Shown here piece after piece: positions 30,928 through 43,520 of a stretch of 64,000 bases of DNA. The notes under the pieces were generated by a model. The model had not been told where the DNA came from and searched no databases. It saw only the letters and a program-made list of their open reading frames with translations. The stretch is from positions 62,001 to 126,000 of the forward strand of contig VCJN01000126.1 of assembly GCA_006384855.1 (NCBI GenBank). The letters run 5' to 3'. The stretch's first letter is position 1, and each line of letters opens with the position of its first letter. A program made the translations under genes and the position numbers. The DNA comes from Tetraselmis striata. Its lineage: Eukaryota > Chlorophyta > Chlorodendrophyceae > Chlorodendrales > Chlorodendraceae.

Positions 30928-33900
30928 AGCCAGCTGCTATGCCGCGCTCCCACCCTGGGCCGTCACAACCTCAAACCTCTCCCAATACTCCATATTTTGC
31001 CCCCTTTCTCACGTACTGCGAAGCCCACTCCCAACAAATCGCATATGCCATTTGGTGTTTCTATGTTAGCTGGCGTATCTACACCCGCATGCTATTCACA
31101 CCCCAAGGAAAGTGGCCAGCAGTGCGGCATCATTCAAACGCTGGGCACTCCATCATACGAGTGGCTCGTGCCGTCGCATCTTCGTATTCCAGCGTGGGAC
31201 GCTGCCACCAGCTCAATGGACGACTTTGCCACAAACTTTAGCAACAACTTCGCCACGTACTACAGCAAGGGCTTTAGCTGTAGGTCTCCTTGTGCCCTGT
31301 TTAGGAATGTGACTAGGATATGGAACCCTAGTTGATCAGCCGCCCTATCTGGGGTTGGAAACAGGGTATGATACCCTATCTGATCATGTAGGTTATGGGA
31401 TGTCCCGGTCACTTTGCGCCCGCGGAAATTGAAAACGCAATGGCACTCGCCTTGGCAAAGGCACAGAGTATCTAATCAAACTGGCCCAGTATGTGACGTG
31501 CCATGTCATTTCGGAGTGTTTCTGATCTCCTCAAGGCTCAAGGAATCCAGCATCCGCATCACTGGCATGCCTATGCCAAAACAGCACACTAACATGGGGA
31601 TGGCAGCATGCCGCTAGCGGCGCTAATATCCGGCCATCTGTCCGATGTGTGGAATGCTTGGGGCAGCCACCGCCCTCTACGGTACCATTGCCGCCATTGC
31701 GAGCGGGCAAGTGATACGCTCCCTATCTCTCCCACTGTCAGTCCCCACTTCCGCCGAGCACATCTAACACATTACTGGCGTATACTAGTATTGCAGCATA
31801 CATTACCTGCACCGCCGCCCCACTCTAAGCGGGTTGCACCAGACAATTGCTCACATCAATTGCGGGCCAACTTTTTGAAGATGTAGTTGAAATATGGGAA
31901 TGATGAAAATAAGCGGGCAATGCAATAATCTCATAGGTCATCAGCCTGCCAGCTGAGTCCGATTCTTCATTAGCTACTGTTCAGTAGTAGTTCCTATTCT
32001 AAAATATTTTCGTTTCAGGCAGAACCTGCCTCCTGGCAGAACGGCGGAACGACGTGTTATTTGCGCTTTCGGACTTCCGTGGCGCAATATTACCGAACAG
32101 CGATGCAGCAAGGTGTAGCAGTCAAATACAATATTGTGGCTCGTGCATGATCATTTATGTGGACTGCTGCTGGCTGTAGGATAGTACGGTGGTTCAGGGG
32201 CCATCAAATTGTCAAATAGCATCATGCTACAACACTCTGAGTAATCGAGTATGGCAACGTCCAATAGAGCAAAAAACAGCCAACCCGAGACCATGTTCGA
32301 CCACGCGACGTACCTGCTGTATGTAGTACAATACAGCAACTTCGTCTGTTTGATTATATATCCAGCAAGTGTACAACATATACATAAGCATAGGTATTTG
32401 TGATATGAATGATATGGCAGTTTTCAGCTAGTCCTTCTTTCTGTTGCACCTTTATTTCCAAACACCGCGCTTAATGGTTGATGCACTTAAAGCATGCGGT
32501 CCTCTCTTCCAGCCCACGATTTAGGCGACAATATATCTGACAGACATGTCGCTGTTGTTGCTCCGAAACCACACGATCGACCTGCCGCGCCGAGTGCTTA
32601 CACAGTTGGTTGTTTACTCGGCATCAGGATACCCCCGATCGTCGCTGCTGCTGCTAGGCTGAACGACGACGGGAATGCACCACGCCCCAACACCTGCGGC
32701 AGACACTCGTTCGTGCTAGAACGGGCTCAGGAGCAAACATTGCTTGGCGCGAAGGCTCCGCCTTGTCAGTAGTCTCCAGTGGGCGTCATTTAATTGTATT
32801 CACTCTGGGAAGCAAGCGGCAGCACCCACACCAGCTCGCCATGCGCCGAATGCGCTCACCATGCTCTTCGTAATATCGCCGTCCGGGCCGGCTGCCGGCC
32901 CCATGGAAACAAGGCGCCACAGGCGCATGCCAGCAAACTGAAAAATGAAGTATGACATACCAGCAAATTGCGAACTAATCGGCGAATCGGCAATCTGGCA
33001 GCTCTGCTTCTGCTGGGGGCTGCCTTGCCTCCTGCTTGGCTGCGCCGCCCTCGGCCCTTTGCTGGCAGCCGCGTTATTTCTTCAAATAACCCCTAAAGCC
33101 GATGACGGCATAGACACAGTGAAAAACTAACACGTGTACAATAAACGAAACATGTACGTGAATGAAACTAATAAATTCATCGATAAGTTTTCCGCCGGCG
33201 ATGGCAAAATTATTATGGGCGATGAAAACAATGAAATCTTGTAGTTTATCTGATCGGAGGCGGTGTAGAATCATCAGGCGCAGCTCATCTGCTTGATGTT
33301 GTTGCTGATGCTCTCCGCAATACTGTGATCACGCTTTATTACTTGTTATTACCCGCTATTATTAGAATTCAAGCGCACGCGGAAGGGCGGCCGTATATCC
33401 GAAAGCAACGTGCGACGGCCGTTGTCCCAAAACAACGTGATCGGCGACCTGTCCGTGCGCTGTCTCTTGATAGAATCGTTTTTAGATCCTTTATTCCGTT
33501 TATTTTGTTTTTCTCCGAGGATCGTCGATATATCGTCGGTATAGACTGGCCGGTGGGGGGGGGGGGGGGGGGGGCACACACAGTACCGCTGCAAAGGGGC
33601 AAACTATATGTACCAGCAGCCTCATCTTTGTGCTACAAACTGATGGACTTGGGAGTCGCAACAATGCGTAGCCTACTAGCCGGTCTCTAGTGACCGTAAA
33701 AAACAATAAATATTATCCGCTACTAACTCCGAGAATTGATACCCAACAGCCACGCCGCCACGCCTTCTGCTAGTCGCCGCAGTGTCGCTATTTGAGGGCT
33801 CGAGCGAGGAGGCTACTGCCAGCAACGCTGCGGCATCAAGTAATTTGGTGCAATTAGAACATGATGTCAATCCAGTCGTTGCGCTTCTACTAGGTAGTTA

Positions 33901-34557
33901 ACACCGCCATACTACTTGGCTGACAACGAGCTCGCCCCTCGCTGGCGGCCGATGATGAACCGGGGATCGCGTCGAATTTCGAGTAAAGTCGTCGTTGACG
34001 CCGATGACGACATGACGACGACAGTAAGGACAAGCGAACACCGACTTATTAACGACGAACAACTCGGGCAACACAAAATCTAATATTAACCAAAACCTTT
34101 TTTAATATGCGCTCATAGTTGCTCAGAATGCGTGCTAATATTTCCCTGATGCTTGATTCTCGTGATTCTCGGATGAAATAGCGAGTAAGCATGCTTGATG
34201 CGACGAACCAAGCAGGATTTATATGCGCTCGTTCCCGCGTTGACAGGGCAGTAGCATCCGAGGTACAGTACCTCTACGTAGCTCCACATATACCTGTACT
34301 TCCGCAGCTCCGAAACCATTCGATCAGCCTGATGCCGCGCCGCCTGACGCCGAGAACTCGTAACTCGAATCATTCCTGTCTACTGCTACTGCTCCCCGAT
34401 CATGGCGCTGCGCGACTGGCTGAGAAGCATGGGCACGTCACCGCAACAAAAGCCTTAGCCGCCACCTCGGGAGCAACTTGGCACAGAGTCGGTCAGCCTC
34501 CAGCTTCCAGTAGCCGTGACGGCGTCACATATCAACCGTCTCGAGAAGCCATCCGCC
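30928..34557. other. Intergenic region
   Basis: About 3.6 kb between the MtnA-MtnK gene and the TPR gene, both on the plus strand. Short ORFs, including an ATG-started 61-codon frame at 32945-33130 with a hydrophobic middle, have no recognisable domain and no splice context. AT-rich from 31.9 to 32.5 kb and from 33.1 to 34.2 kb. A 20-nt G run sits at 33555-33574. Confidence 0.5.
33555..33574 (+). repeat. poly(G) run, 20 nt
   Basis: Intergenic; followed by a short (CA)n. Confidence 0.95.
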
Positions 34558-35217
34558 ATGCCGTCTCGCCGTTGCTGCCGACGCCGCGGCGTCAATGCCT
34601 ATCCGGATGCCAATTCGGGCGCCGCGGCTCTGCTGCTGCTGTTGGCCGCCCTGCTCGGCTGCGCCCTCCGCCCCTCCCAGGCGACCGGTCGAAACTTGAA
34701 GGCCGCCGTCGGCAAGGTCGCTTTCCGACCCGACCTGGCCGGCTACAGCATGCACATATCCGCCGACTCCGCCGCCGCGCAAGCCGCCTTCGACGAGGGG
34801 CTCAACCTGGCGTGGAACTTCAACCAGGCCATGGCCGCCGAGGCGTTCCGGCGCTGCGCGCACGAAGACGCCGCCGCTGCCATGTGCCACTGGGGCCTCG
34901 CCTACGCGGCGGGCCCCTTTCTCAACGCCCCGCGCAAGCCGGCTTCCGAGCTGCGGCGAGGGCGGGAGGCGGCCGCGACCGCGGCGGGGCTGCTGCGAGC
35001 CGACGCGCCGGCGAAGGAGGCGGGGGTGGTGGGCGCGATGCTGGCGCGGTACCCCGAGCACCCCGCCGGGGACATCCCGTCGGCGAGCTACGAAGAGTAC
35101 GAGGTACGTCGCCGCTGCCGAGGCACCCAATCGCACGCAGTTAACAAGCCAGGAATCAGGGTCCTCCCTACCCCAGATGTCGCATATGCGAGCTGTAGGA
35201 GGCACCCGCGCATCTTA

Positions 35218-35254
<37 letters not shown>

Positions 35255-35468
35255 CGAAAAAAAAAAACAAAAACTATCGATCTAAGAGCATGTGAGAACA
35301 TTGGGGTGTCATATTCTCATATTGTGGCTGACACCTCGATAAACAATGCAATTATTACTCCTCGTCCCCTTAATACGATCTCATATTCTCACAAGACTTC
35401 ATTTTGACCAAGTACTCTACTATTGGTATTTGTGCAACAGTCTGTGGCTGCCCACATTTGATCCCTCT

Positions 35469-35561
<93 letters not shown>

Positions 35562-38466
35562 TTATTGCTCTCTCTAGACTACCTCCTCCGAAAGCATAGG
35601 CTGCTGCTGTGGCACCCACTGCCCCCTTCCTGCCGCCCAGACGAAGCTAGAGGCGCTGTTGGAAGGGCTACACGAGTTTGATGCCGACGTGGCGGTGCTG
35701 CTGGCGGAGGCCAAGATGGACCTGCAGTGCGACGAGGACGGGTACCACTTCCTCGGGCCGGACGGGCACTGGACGGCACGCTCCGCCGCCGCCGCCCGCC
35801 TGCTGCGCGAGGCCCTGGCGCGCAGCCCCGGGGGCACGCCGCACCCGATGGCGGCGCACCTGCTGATTCACCTGACGGAGGGGGGGCGCCCCGGGGCGGA
35901 GGCCTCGGGCGGCGGTGCCGCGGAGGGGCTGCAGGCGGCTTGGGGGCTGATGGCTAGCATGGCGGGCTCGCAGGCCAACCACCTGCAGCACATGCCCGCG
36001 CACACCCTCATGCGGACCGGCCGGTGCGTGCCTCCCCCCCCCCACCCCCCCCACACCTGGCCCCTAATACCCCCTCCCCCGCCGACATACCCCCTCCCCC
36101 TCCCCATATTGACATCAACCTGCCCGCCGGAAATATACTCCCCCCCCCCGGATCCTGCAAGGCGCCTACCGACATTCTTGCTTTCTCAATGTCCCGACAC
36201 AAACGAAACTGGGATAACATGAGCGAAACATGCCAGTGTGTGAGGAAGGCAGCCCGGGGCAACATCCCATTGTCTTTACTGGAAACACAGTCTGCACCCC
36301 TCAGCCACCACGCTCTGGGTTTGCTATGTATATTGACTGCATTGACTCGATCGCAAAGAAGGCAACACCACGCTTAATTAGAGCATGACACGAAGAGAGG
36401 TTGGACTCGATGATGGAAAGCTAGCCATTATAACGGGGTCCCTCGATCCCCTCCATGTGTGATGGGCACCGGACTGCATGCGCTCCCACGGACATCTGTG
36501 CTGCTGCTTCATTCACTCCCCTCCCCCCTCCCCTTCCGCTTCCACTTCCGCCCACCGGCCGCCCGCAGGTACGCCGAGGCCGTCAACGCGTCGTTGGCAG
36601 CGGTGGGCTCCGACGCAGCCTACCTCGCCGGCGGTGCGCTGCCGTACGGCCCCGGCCACAACCTCGCGGTCGGCGTGCTGGCCGCCAGCATGGCCGGCAT
36701 GGCGGGGGAAGCCAGCCGCCTGGGTGCCGCCATGCTGGCGCTCTTCCGGGACGCGCCGGACCGCCCCGACGGACCCGGCGCCGACACCGCGTGGGCGCTG
36801 CCGATGACAACGCCGCTGCGGCTCGGACGCTTTGAGGAGGCGCTGGCTTTCGCCACCGCGGACATGCCGCCCCCGCGGGACTGGAGCTACGCATGGGTGC
36901 GCACGCTGGCCCGCCCGCCGCGCCCTCCTCCATGCCCCCGCGGGAATGCTGGCGGTCAGCACGCCGACCGCGAGGTTGTGCTGTACCCCCTTTGTGCGCC
37001 GCGCGTGTGCCCGGGCCGCAGGTGCTGTACGACTACACCCGCGGCTGCGCCCTGCTGGCGCTGGGCCGCCACGAGGAAGGCGCGGCGCACTTGGCGGCGT
37101 TGCGGGAGCGGCTGCCGGCGCTGCCGGACGTCGTGGCGGGGGAGGGGGAGGTAGCCGCGCTGGTGCTCGGCGCCGCGGTGGATGTGCACCGCTCGCACGA
37201 CGCCCGCGCGGCCGAGGCCAAGCTGCGGGCGGCGGCGGCACGGCAGGCGGACTGGGGCTACACCGAGCCGCCACGCTGGCACCAGCCGGTGGCCGACTGC
37301 CTGGGCCAGGTCCGCCCCCCCCCTCCAGCACTCTCTGCGGGAGAGACTACCTTTGGTATTTATTACTCAACGGTGTGCATTCAGGCTACCGTTACGCACA
37401 GCGCCAAGGGGCGGGAGGCTGGAGGTGGATGGTGTATTAATTAACACGGGCAGCGTCGAACCCATAAGAACCTTTAAGCTTCTAATTCGCCTTCTGATTC
37501 GGCTTGCTATAAGAACCTATAAGAAAGTTCGGTATATGTCCGCTCTACTTTCGTCTTCCGTTGCCTCTGACAGGGAGGCTCATATTATTCGCACTGCTGG
37601 TTTTCTAAGTTTTACCCGTCGGAATTGCGGACCAGGAATCAACGTCTTAAAAGTGGCGCCGCAGCTTTGATCACATATTATTTACTGCAAGCGTTCGTTC
37701 TATAAACGCATGAAATCGCGTGATGCCCCCAGGGCAAGATCGCCTGCAGACACCCCGCATATATATTACGTATACCGCTCTTATATTATCTATATACACC
37801 GTACTTATATTATTGTTACTTGTACTTGTATATTTTCTCAATCTCAGGATTGCCGATACCGACACTCTATTCCATCGAAGTTTGTTATGCTGCTTCGTAC
37901 GTGTACCGGCTGCTGCTGCTGCTGCTGGTACCAGCAGCTGTCCGTCTACCAGCAGCGCATCACGCGGAATAATAACCCGTGCATCCCCCGCTCATATTAC
38001 AAGTCACCGTTTTGGATGTGTGGATGTCTGAGCCGTTATCAGTCCCCGGCGCCATCGTCATGTCACTATACCGCTGGCATCCTCGTGAGCCCCCCCCCCC
38101 CCCCCCCCCCGGTTTCCGCACCACGGCCTCTGACCCCCTTGTCGCGGGTGATCCCGCATGCAGGTGCTGCTGGACGCAGGGAGCTTCCAGGCGGCAGCGG
38201 ACGCCTTCCTTTCATCGCTCGCGGCCTACGTAGAGAGCCCCTTCGCGCTGTGGGGGCTGCAGGCTGCGCTGGACGCCGACCCAGGCATCGAGCTTCCCAA
38301 AGGCGCCGCGGACCACCTGCGCGGGCGGCTCGCCGCCGCGTGGGCGCACGCGGATGGAACACTCCATGCGGCCTGCCCGGCACTGCGGGCCAGGCGGCCG
38401 CTCATCGCGGCGGCAGCTGTGCGCCGTGGCGCGCCGCTTCCTGAGGCAGATCTCGCCAGGGCATAG
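34558..38466 (+). CDS. Secreted or membrane-anchored TPR-repeat protein of a bacterial-looking family
   Basis: Five exons: 34558-35103, 35641-36023, 36569-36896, 37022-37309, 38164-38466. Total is 1848 nt (615 residues) in one frame with consistent phases. The start is the first ATG of the open frame. Residues 1-20 are basic, followed by a hydrophobic segment (AAALLLLLAALLGCAL), so a signal peptide or anchor. TPR-like helices follow: AAFDEGLNLAWNFNQAMAAE, MCHWGLAYAAGPFLNAP, HPMAAHLLIHLTEG, NHLQHMPAHTLMRTGRYAEA, YTRGCALLALGRHEEGAAHL. This combination (F-N-x-x-A, C-x-WG-x-A, N-x-P, H-M-P-x-H) is typical of uncharacterised bacterial TPR proteins, where it is periplasmic. The molecular function is unknown. 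TGTAA lies about 330 nt after the stop. Confidence 0.85.
35219..35251 (+). repeat. poly(C) run, 33 nt, intronic
   Basis: In intron 1 of the TPR gene, 115 nt after the donor; followed by an A run. Confidence 0.95.
35471..35562 (+). repeat. (CT)n microsatellite, about 90 bp, intronic
   Basis: Nearly pure CT with one interruption near 35522, ending about 80 nt before the acceptor of TPR exon 2, so it extends the polypyrimidine tract of that intron. Confidence 0.95.
36946..36980 (-). repeat. Inverted 35-bp copy of TPR exon 3 inside intron 3
   Basis: The reverse complement of this intronic segment matches 36657-36691 in the upstream exon at 34 of 35 positions (core CGCGGTCGGCGTGCTG). The pre-mRNA could form a stem of about 35 bp with a loop of about 255 nt spanning the 5' splice site at 36897. 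Confidence 0.85.
38090..38110 (+). repeat. poly(C) run, 21 nt, intronic
   Basis: In the last TPR intron, about 50 nt before the acceptor at 38163. The 854-nt intron also has a (CTG)n patch near 37910. Confidence 0.95.
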
Positions 38467-39301
38467 CGACGATCGGTCTGCCCTACTGGCCCATCTATCG
38501 AGTCGCAAAGTCGTACATGAATGCCGCGGCAACGTCCAATTTCTGAGCTCACAAGGGGCCAAAGGCCGATGCGGACCTTGGGGGGAGGACGATACCACTA
38601 TCTCCTTTTTAGGGACCTAACCTACATAGGGGCTGCATGCTGCGGGCTGCGGCCGACCCTATGCGGGCACATGCAGCCGGGCCGTAAGACAGCTGGCCTG
38701 CGTAGTTGGAAGACTGGCAGGAACAAAGTTGTATCAAAATTGCAAATCTCAGCTGAAGCAGCGGACATCGCGGCATGTATTCCCCAGCTTCCAGGGTTGT
38801 AAAAGATTCATCAGGGAGCAAATAAACGAAACACAGAAGGACTACCGCAGAAGGATGAAGGAAATCTTGTGGAGATGCCCAATCTCTACGCAGCCGCGAC
38901 CCGCCGGGAATCGTGAGCTTCCAGTGCCATCGCGATCTGGTCGATGGAACATTTGTTACACTGCAAAGCTGCATACTCGACGCACGGCATTGCAATGTTT
39001 GACAGTCGTTGTCCAACACAGCACCCCAACTCACCTACTGCTTGTTATTCCTTAAATTATCGTCGCTTCTGTCAATATTCGTGATACGTACCAGCACTGA
39101 ACTTACTACCGCAAGAATCCCAATATGGTTTCTTCTTATGTGCGTGGGGATGCTAGAAGTTGCTGTATGGCTGTACCTCACACCGTACCAACGCAAGAAG
39201 AAACGCATAGTCCAGCGTATTCCGCGTAGCCTGCACATACCCCAAGCAATTTCTAGCCAGCCTCTGCCAGCCTTCTCCTTTTAGGTTGCGTCACTTTTTT
39301 T

Positions 39302-39420
39302 AAAGCCCCTGGGACAGGACTGGCACCAGTAAAATAACCTTTGCAGCGTCTCCACGACGGCCACCGGTCACGTACGAAGAATCCAGGCAGCAATCCAGTG
39401 ACAGGAAGCCCTGGGTAGGC
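39302..39420 (+). repeat. Dispersed repeat, copy A
   Basis: Similar to 44168-44250: GGGACAGGACTGGCACCAGT, then TTTGCAGCGTCTCCACGACG and CAGGCAGCAATCCAGT. Confidence 0.65.
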
Positions 39421-40389
39421 GACACTCGTACTCCGCTCTAGCCATCAAGCAAACTGCTGTCACCTATGTGCCTCTGTGGCTTGCATCACCGCTGCCACCC
39501 GGAGTCAATTCACAACGGTGCACTGTCATGTTGCTGCCGCCTTGTCATGTGGATTTTTGTTGCTATTATACGGGTGCCGACGCAGCTAGAAGACATTAGC
39601 CAAAAGCAAATGCCGCCTTGGCAGGCTGTTGCTGATTAGGAAACAAACAAATATACAACCAACATATAACGAAAATAAGAAACTGTCGCCAGGCACCTCC
39701 ATAAAACTTTCTCTCTCTTCCGACAGCGTCGGCCCTACCTGTGGGATACATCATCAGTAGTCGTGCAGGTATCACCAATAACATAGACCCAGCAGTCTAT
39801 TAGGATGCACATGTGGCAGTCAGAATAGAGCAGCAGATTATATTATATGTTGGATAATGTGTCGATAATTTGCCATCTTCTTTTTAAAAATCTGACAGAC
39901 ATCCCTGTCGTATTGCGAGTTGATTTCGGGTAGCGCACAAATGACATTTTCTTATTGTGCACTGCCTATATATTATTTCGAAACTAAACCTGTATTTCGT
40001 CTCCAAATTAGATAAAGTTACAGGAATGCGTACCGATGCACAGCGATAATAATACGAATGTTTATAATCAGCCAATCGACGATAACGGTTATCAACGATT
40101 ACCAGTGTCGCATCCTTCCTCCGACTCCTACCAGTAGTCTTCGCAACTTAGGGTCATACGTTTAGCTCTACCATATTCCCCGTACCGGTACCCTTGTGGT
40201 ACAGGTACATACCGGGAAAAACTTGAAACGCGTTATATCATCGGTTTTTTTCGCTCGTTATTAGTATCTCCTGATATCGTTGATACATATGGTACGAGAC
40301 CACGACGTTTTTCGTATGTGACAAAATGCCAGTTTAGGCCATCCCGACGAAATGACCTGATTTAAGTCAGCATTATCCGTGGAAACGGA

Positions 40390-40414
40390 GGGGGGGGGGG
40401 GGGGGGGGGGGGGG
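40390..40414 (+). repeat. poly(G) run, 25 nt
   Basis: Intergenic. Confidence 0.95.
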
Positions 40415-40839
40415 TTGTTTTGTAAATTGCGAAAGTTTTCTAATTAGTACATTAAGCAGTATACAGCCTTCCATCGCCCCTGTGCACCTCCCGTTTGTCC
40501 ATAATTATCTTGCGACGCCGCCGCTGCTGCCACTGTGCTCGCCCGCATGTAAACCTAGCTACCTTCCTGCTACCTCCTACCGACGGAGTGCCGCTCCGCA
40601 TCACACTTCTAGCGGCCGCCAGCAACCTATGCTGGCCGCTAACTCTCACAAACTAGCGCATGTGCACCACCATGGTGAACTACGACGACGACAATAATGA
40701 GGCCGCCCCGCTGGCAGGCGACGCCCGGCAGCGCCCGCTTTGCCTGACGGTGTTGCTGACAAGCTCCGACCACTTGATGTGCCCATGAGGTCTGGCGACT
40801 TTAGAGCCCTGTGGGGCGGCCCATAGCATTAAACCCATC

Positions 40840-42260
40840 CTTGATGCAGTGAAACATCAATGCTAGCAACTAGTGTGGGATAGCAAGCCGCTGGTTCTGC
40901 AATGGCCCGCTAAGCCTGAGACAATGAACGAGTTGATGCAGGTGCTGCAACGCATCGAGCTCACCTTGCAGTCTTTGTCCGTCACACGGCTGCAGTCCAA
41001 GAACTGCCCTGCCGTGATGAAGGTCCTCAAGAACCACACCAACAACAGTCAGTTCTTCCTACAGTTCGTCAAGCACGTTCATAAGTGTGACTGCCGGGCT
41101 TGCGAGCTCGACATGTGGAAACCACGACGCCTGTCGGCGCCCATATTTGAGGTAGTCCACACCTCGCTCCGGATGCCTCTGCCCACCCCAAACCCTTAGC
41201 CCGAGACTGGCGCGCTCGGCACGAAGGAGTTCCATTACATGACACTGGAGGAGGCCTTCCAACACGGAGTGTTCACCCATGAGCACCATCCGTCCAAGAT
41301 CGCACAGCGCGCGGAACAAGCTGCGGGCTGTGGCCGTGGCCGTTGCCGTGGGCTAGCTAGCCGTTGCCGCGCCCGCAGTCGGCCGTGGCGGCAGTGGCCA
41401 CCCACGAGCTGCACCAACAGTGGAGGCTGCACCAGCAGCGCATCCCGAAGCAGTGGTTGGCAACGCCCTCAGCAGCAGGGTGCTGGCCAAGCCCCACATG
41501 AAGGCGATGTCTATCGCTCACCCCTCCAAATTGCGCGGTGTCGTGGTATGCCAGGAGGCGGACCGTGGCAAGCCTCGCTGCATATTCTCTTAGAAGCTGT
41601 CCAAGATGGCGCCTACCGCTGCAGAGAACGTGACTCCGGAGGACCCCAAGTCGGCGGCCAGCAAGTACCAGAAGAAAGCCGTGTATACTTTGCATGATTG
41701 CTTCGCTCCCCCCCCCCCTTTCCTTTATTTTGGCATGCAGCCCTTGCCAGAGTATCACCTCGATCGCGACACCTTGGTGTGTGTGATGATGCCTTGACAT
41801 GCGAGTCCAGGGTGGAGTGGGAGTACTACACCCACTAGAAGAAGTCGGTGGCGTGGTTCAACCCGGATTTGTGCGTGCACTGTGCAGGGGAACTTGGAGC
41901 TGGACGGCGAAACAACGACCTACATGATGTCTATCACGTCGTGCTGTCCACCTGCGAGGCGCAGCCTGCGCTTTTCGCTGCTGCTGGCTGCAACTGTATT
42001 GTGAGTCACTGACAAATGTTGTCTTACATCGCACATGCATGCGAGGTAGATGGGCTGAAGCACATCGTACGCAGGTTCAAGCCCAGCGGCAAGCAGAAGC
42101 TCAAGATCATGGACAAGCAGCTGGCCAGGCAGGCATTGGAGCGCATGCGAGGCGGGCACCCGCAACAGGGAGCGACAGCCCCGACGGCGTCAGCGTCAGC
42201 GTCGGCGGCATCAGCCGCCACCGCGGCCACGCCTGCGGAGTCGGGCACTGCAGGCGTTTA
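40840..42260 (+). pseudogene. Broken repeat-family ORF with Cys-rich motifs
   Basis: Coding-like pieces in order: 40900-41195 (ETMNELMQVLQRIELTLQSL, QFFLQFVKHVHKCDCRACEL with a CDCRAC cluster), 41230-41330 (KEFHYMTLEEAFQHGVF), 41740-41940 (a DALTCESRVEWEYYT stretch then NPDLCVHCAGELGAG) and 42040-42230, a basic then Ala/Thr-rich tail (HIVRRFKPSGKQKLK). Cys pairs (CxC, CVHC) suggest metal binding. The same order (helical part, CxxC, a proline-rich FxxxY/F block, later a CxxC) occurs in an unclassified family repeated in many animal and algal genomes, as far as I recall, with no known function. Several stops and frame changes; not expressed as one protein. Confidence 0.4.
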
Positions 42261-42599
42261 GCACAATTGTATCGTTTGCCAGTGCCAACCGAAGACATTG
42301 TAGCACATTTTAAGGGCAGGGACATGGGTGGGGACCATGCACAGTAAGTTGCACACTGGTGCGAACTAGTGTGCACAATTTTCACACAAGGCTGCCGTGT
42401 GCTACACTTTTACATTTCATGAACATCACCATCATTGTTTGGCTACTGCATGGCACACACATATGCATCGTTATCATATTGTGGTCTCTCAATCTCCGCG
42501 CCACCGCCGCCGCCCTTCCGGATTCACTTGCTAATGCGGTTTGTGGAAAGAATGACCCGAATTAACTAGCGACCTACTATACATGTAAGAGCAGTAGGC

Positions 42600-43520
42600 A
42601 TGTCTTGATGTCCTGCCGCCGGGCTGCTGCTGCTCCGAGACCAGTTACAGCCCTGAAACCGCACGGCAATGCCCAGATGCTGCCCAATATGGTGGCTATT
42701 CCAGCTCAAATCATGGTGGCATCGTGAACTACATGGTATGATTTGCAGCTTGAAACGTGGCGATTGCTGTCCGAGTATGTATTTACTTGCTGCCGCTCCG
42801 TAGCGTACCTCGCAGTGTTTACTGCACAATATGGCAGTGCATGTAAACCACCAACCCCAAAGTACGCAGAATGTGTTCTCGCGCTGGGGATCGCTAGAAT
42901 GTATATACATACATACATTCATATATATATATATATAGGTATACATACATATAATATATATACATGTCTATATATGTTTATGTATACATGTAGATATATG
43001 TATATGGCTACAAATCAGCACATACAAACAGTTTTGGGGGGGAGCTAGGCCCCCACGCACGGAATGCTCGCTGGGAACAACGCAGCTCCAAATAATGCTC
43101 CGAAACCAGTACTGAAACCGGCGCCGCAACGCCCGGATGCTGCCCAATATGGTGGCTATTCCAGCTCAAATCATGGTGGCATAGGGGACTACATGTAGCC
43201 AGCACATGATATGATTTGCAGCTCGAAACATGGCGATTGCTATCCGAGTATTTACTTGCTGCTGCTCCGTAGCGTAACCCCGCAGTATTTCCTCCACAAT
43301 ATGGCACTGCATGTATACCACCAACCCAAAAGAGCGCAGAATGTGTTCTTGCGCTGAGGATCGCTAGAATATGCGCGCGCGCGTGTGTGTGTGTGTGACT
43401 TCATATCAGCACATACAAACAGTTAATAGCCCCCCCACACACGGAATGCTCGCCGGGAACAGCGCAGCTCCAAACAATGCTCCAAAACCAGTGTTGAAAC
43501 CGTCACTGCAGAGCACCGCA
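42600..43520 (+). repeat. Tandem duplication, two units of about 400-460 bp
   Basis: Unit 1 (about 42660-43115) and unit 2 (about 43122-43505) share TGCTGCCCAATATGGTGGCT at the start and AACAGCGCAGCTCCAAACAA-like sequence near the end. At the same internal position unit 1 has a (TA)n tract (42915-42985) and unit 2 a (GC/GT)n tract (43376-43398). No coding potential was recognised. Confidence 0.85.

Larger units (their letters stand above)
38467..40860. other. Intergenic region with dispersed repeat fragments
   Basis: No supported gene. About 39302-39420 carries a repeat (GGGACAGGACTGGCACCAGT) that recurs at 44168-44250. A 25-nt G run sits at 40390-40414. AT-rich from 39.6 to 40.4 kb. Confidence 0.5.

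Noticed and set aside
32945-33130. A small ATG-started membrane-protein-like ORF
   Set aside because: Only 61 codons, isolated, no homologue recognised and no promoter or splice context.
36455-37440. Long minus and alternate-frame ORFs over the TPR gene
   Set aside because: High-GC shadow frames of real exons; the chosen frame has matching splice phases and TPR motifs.
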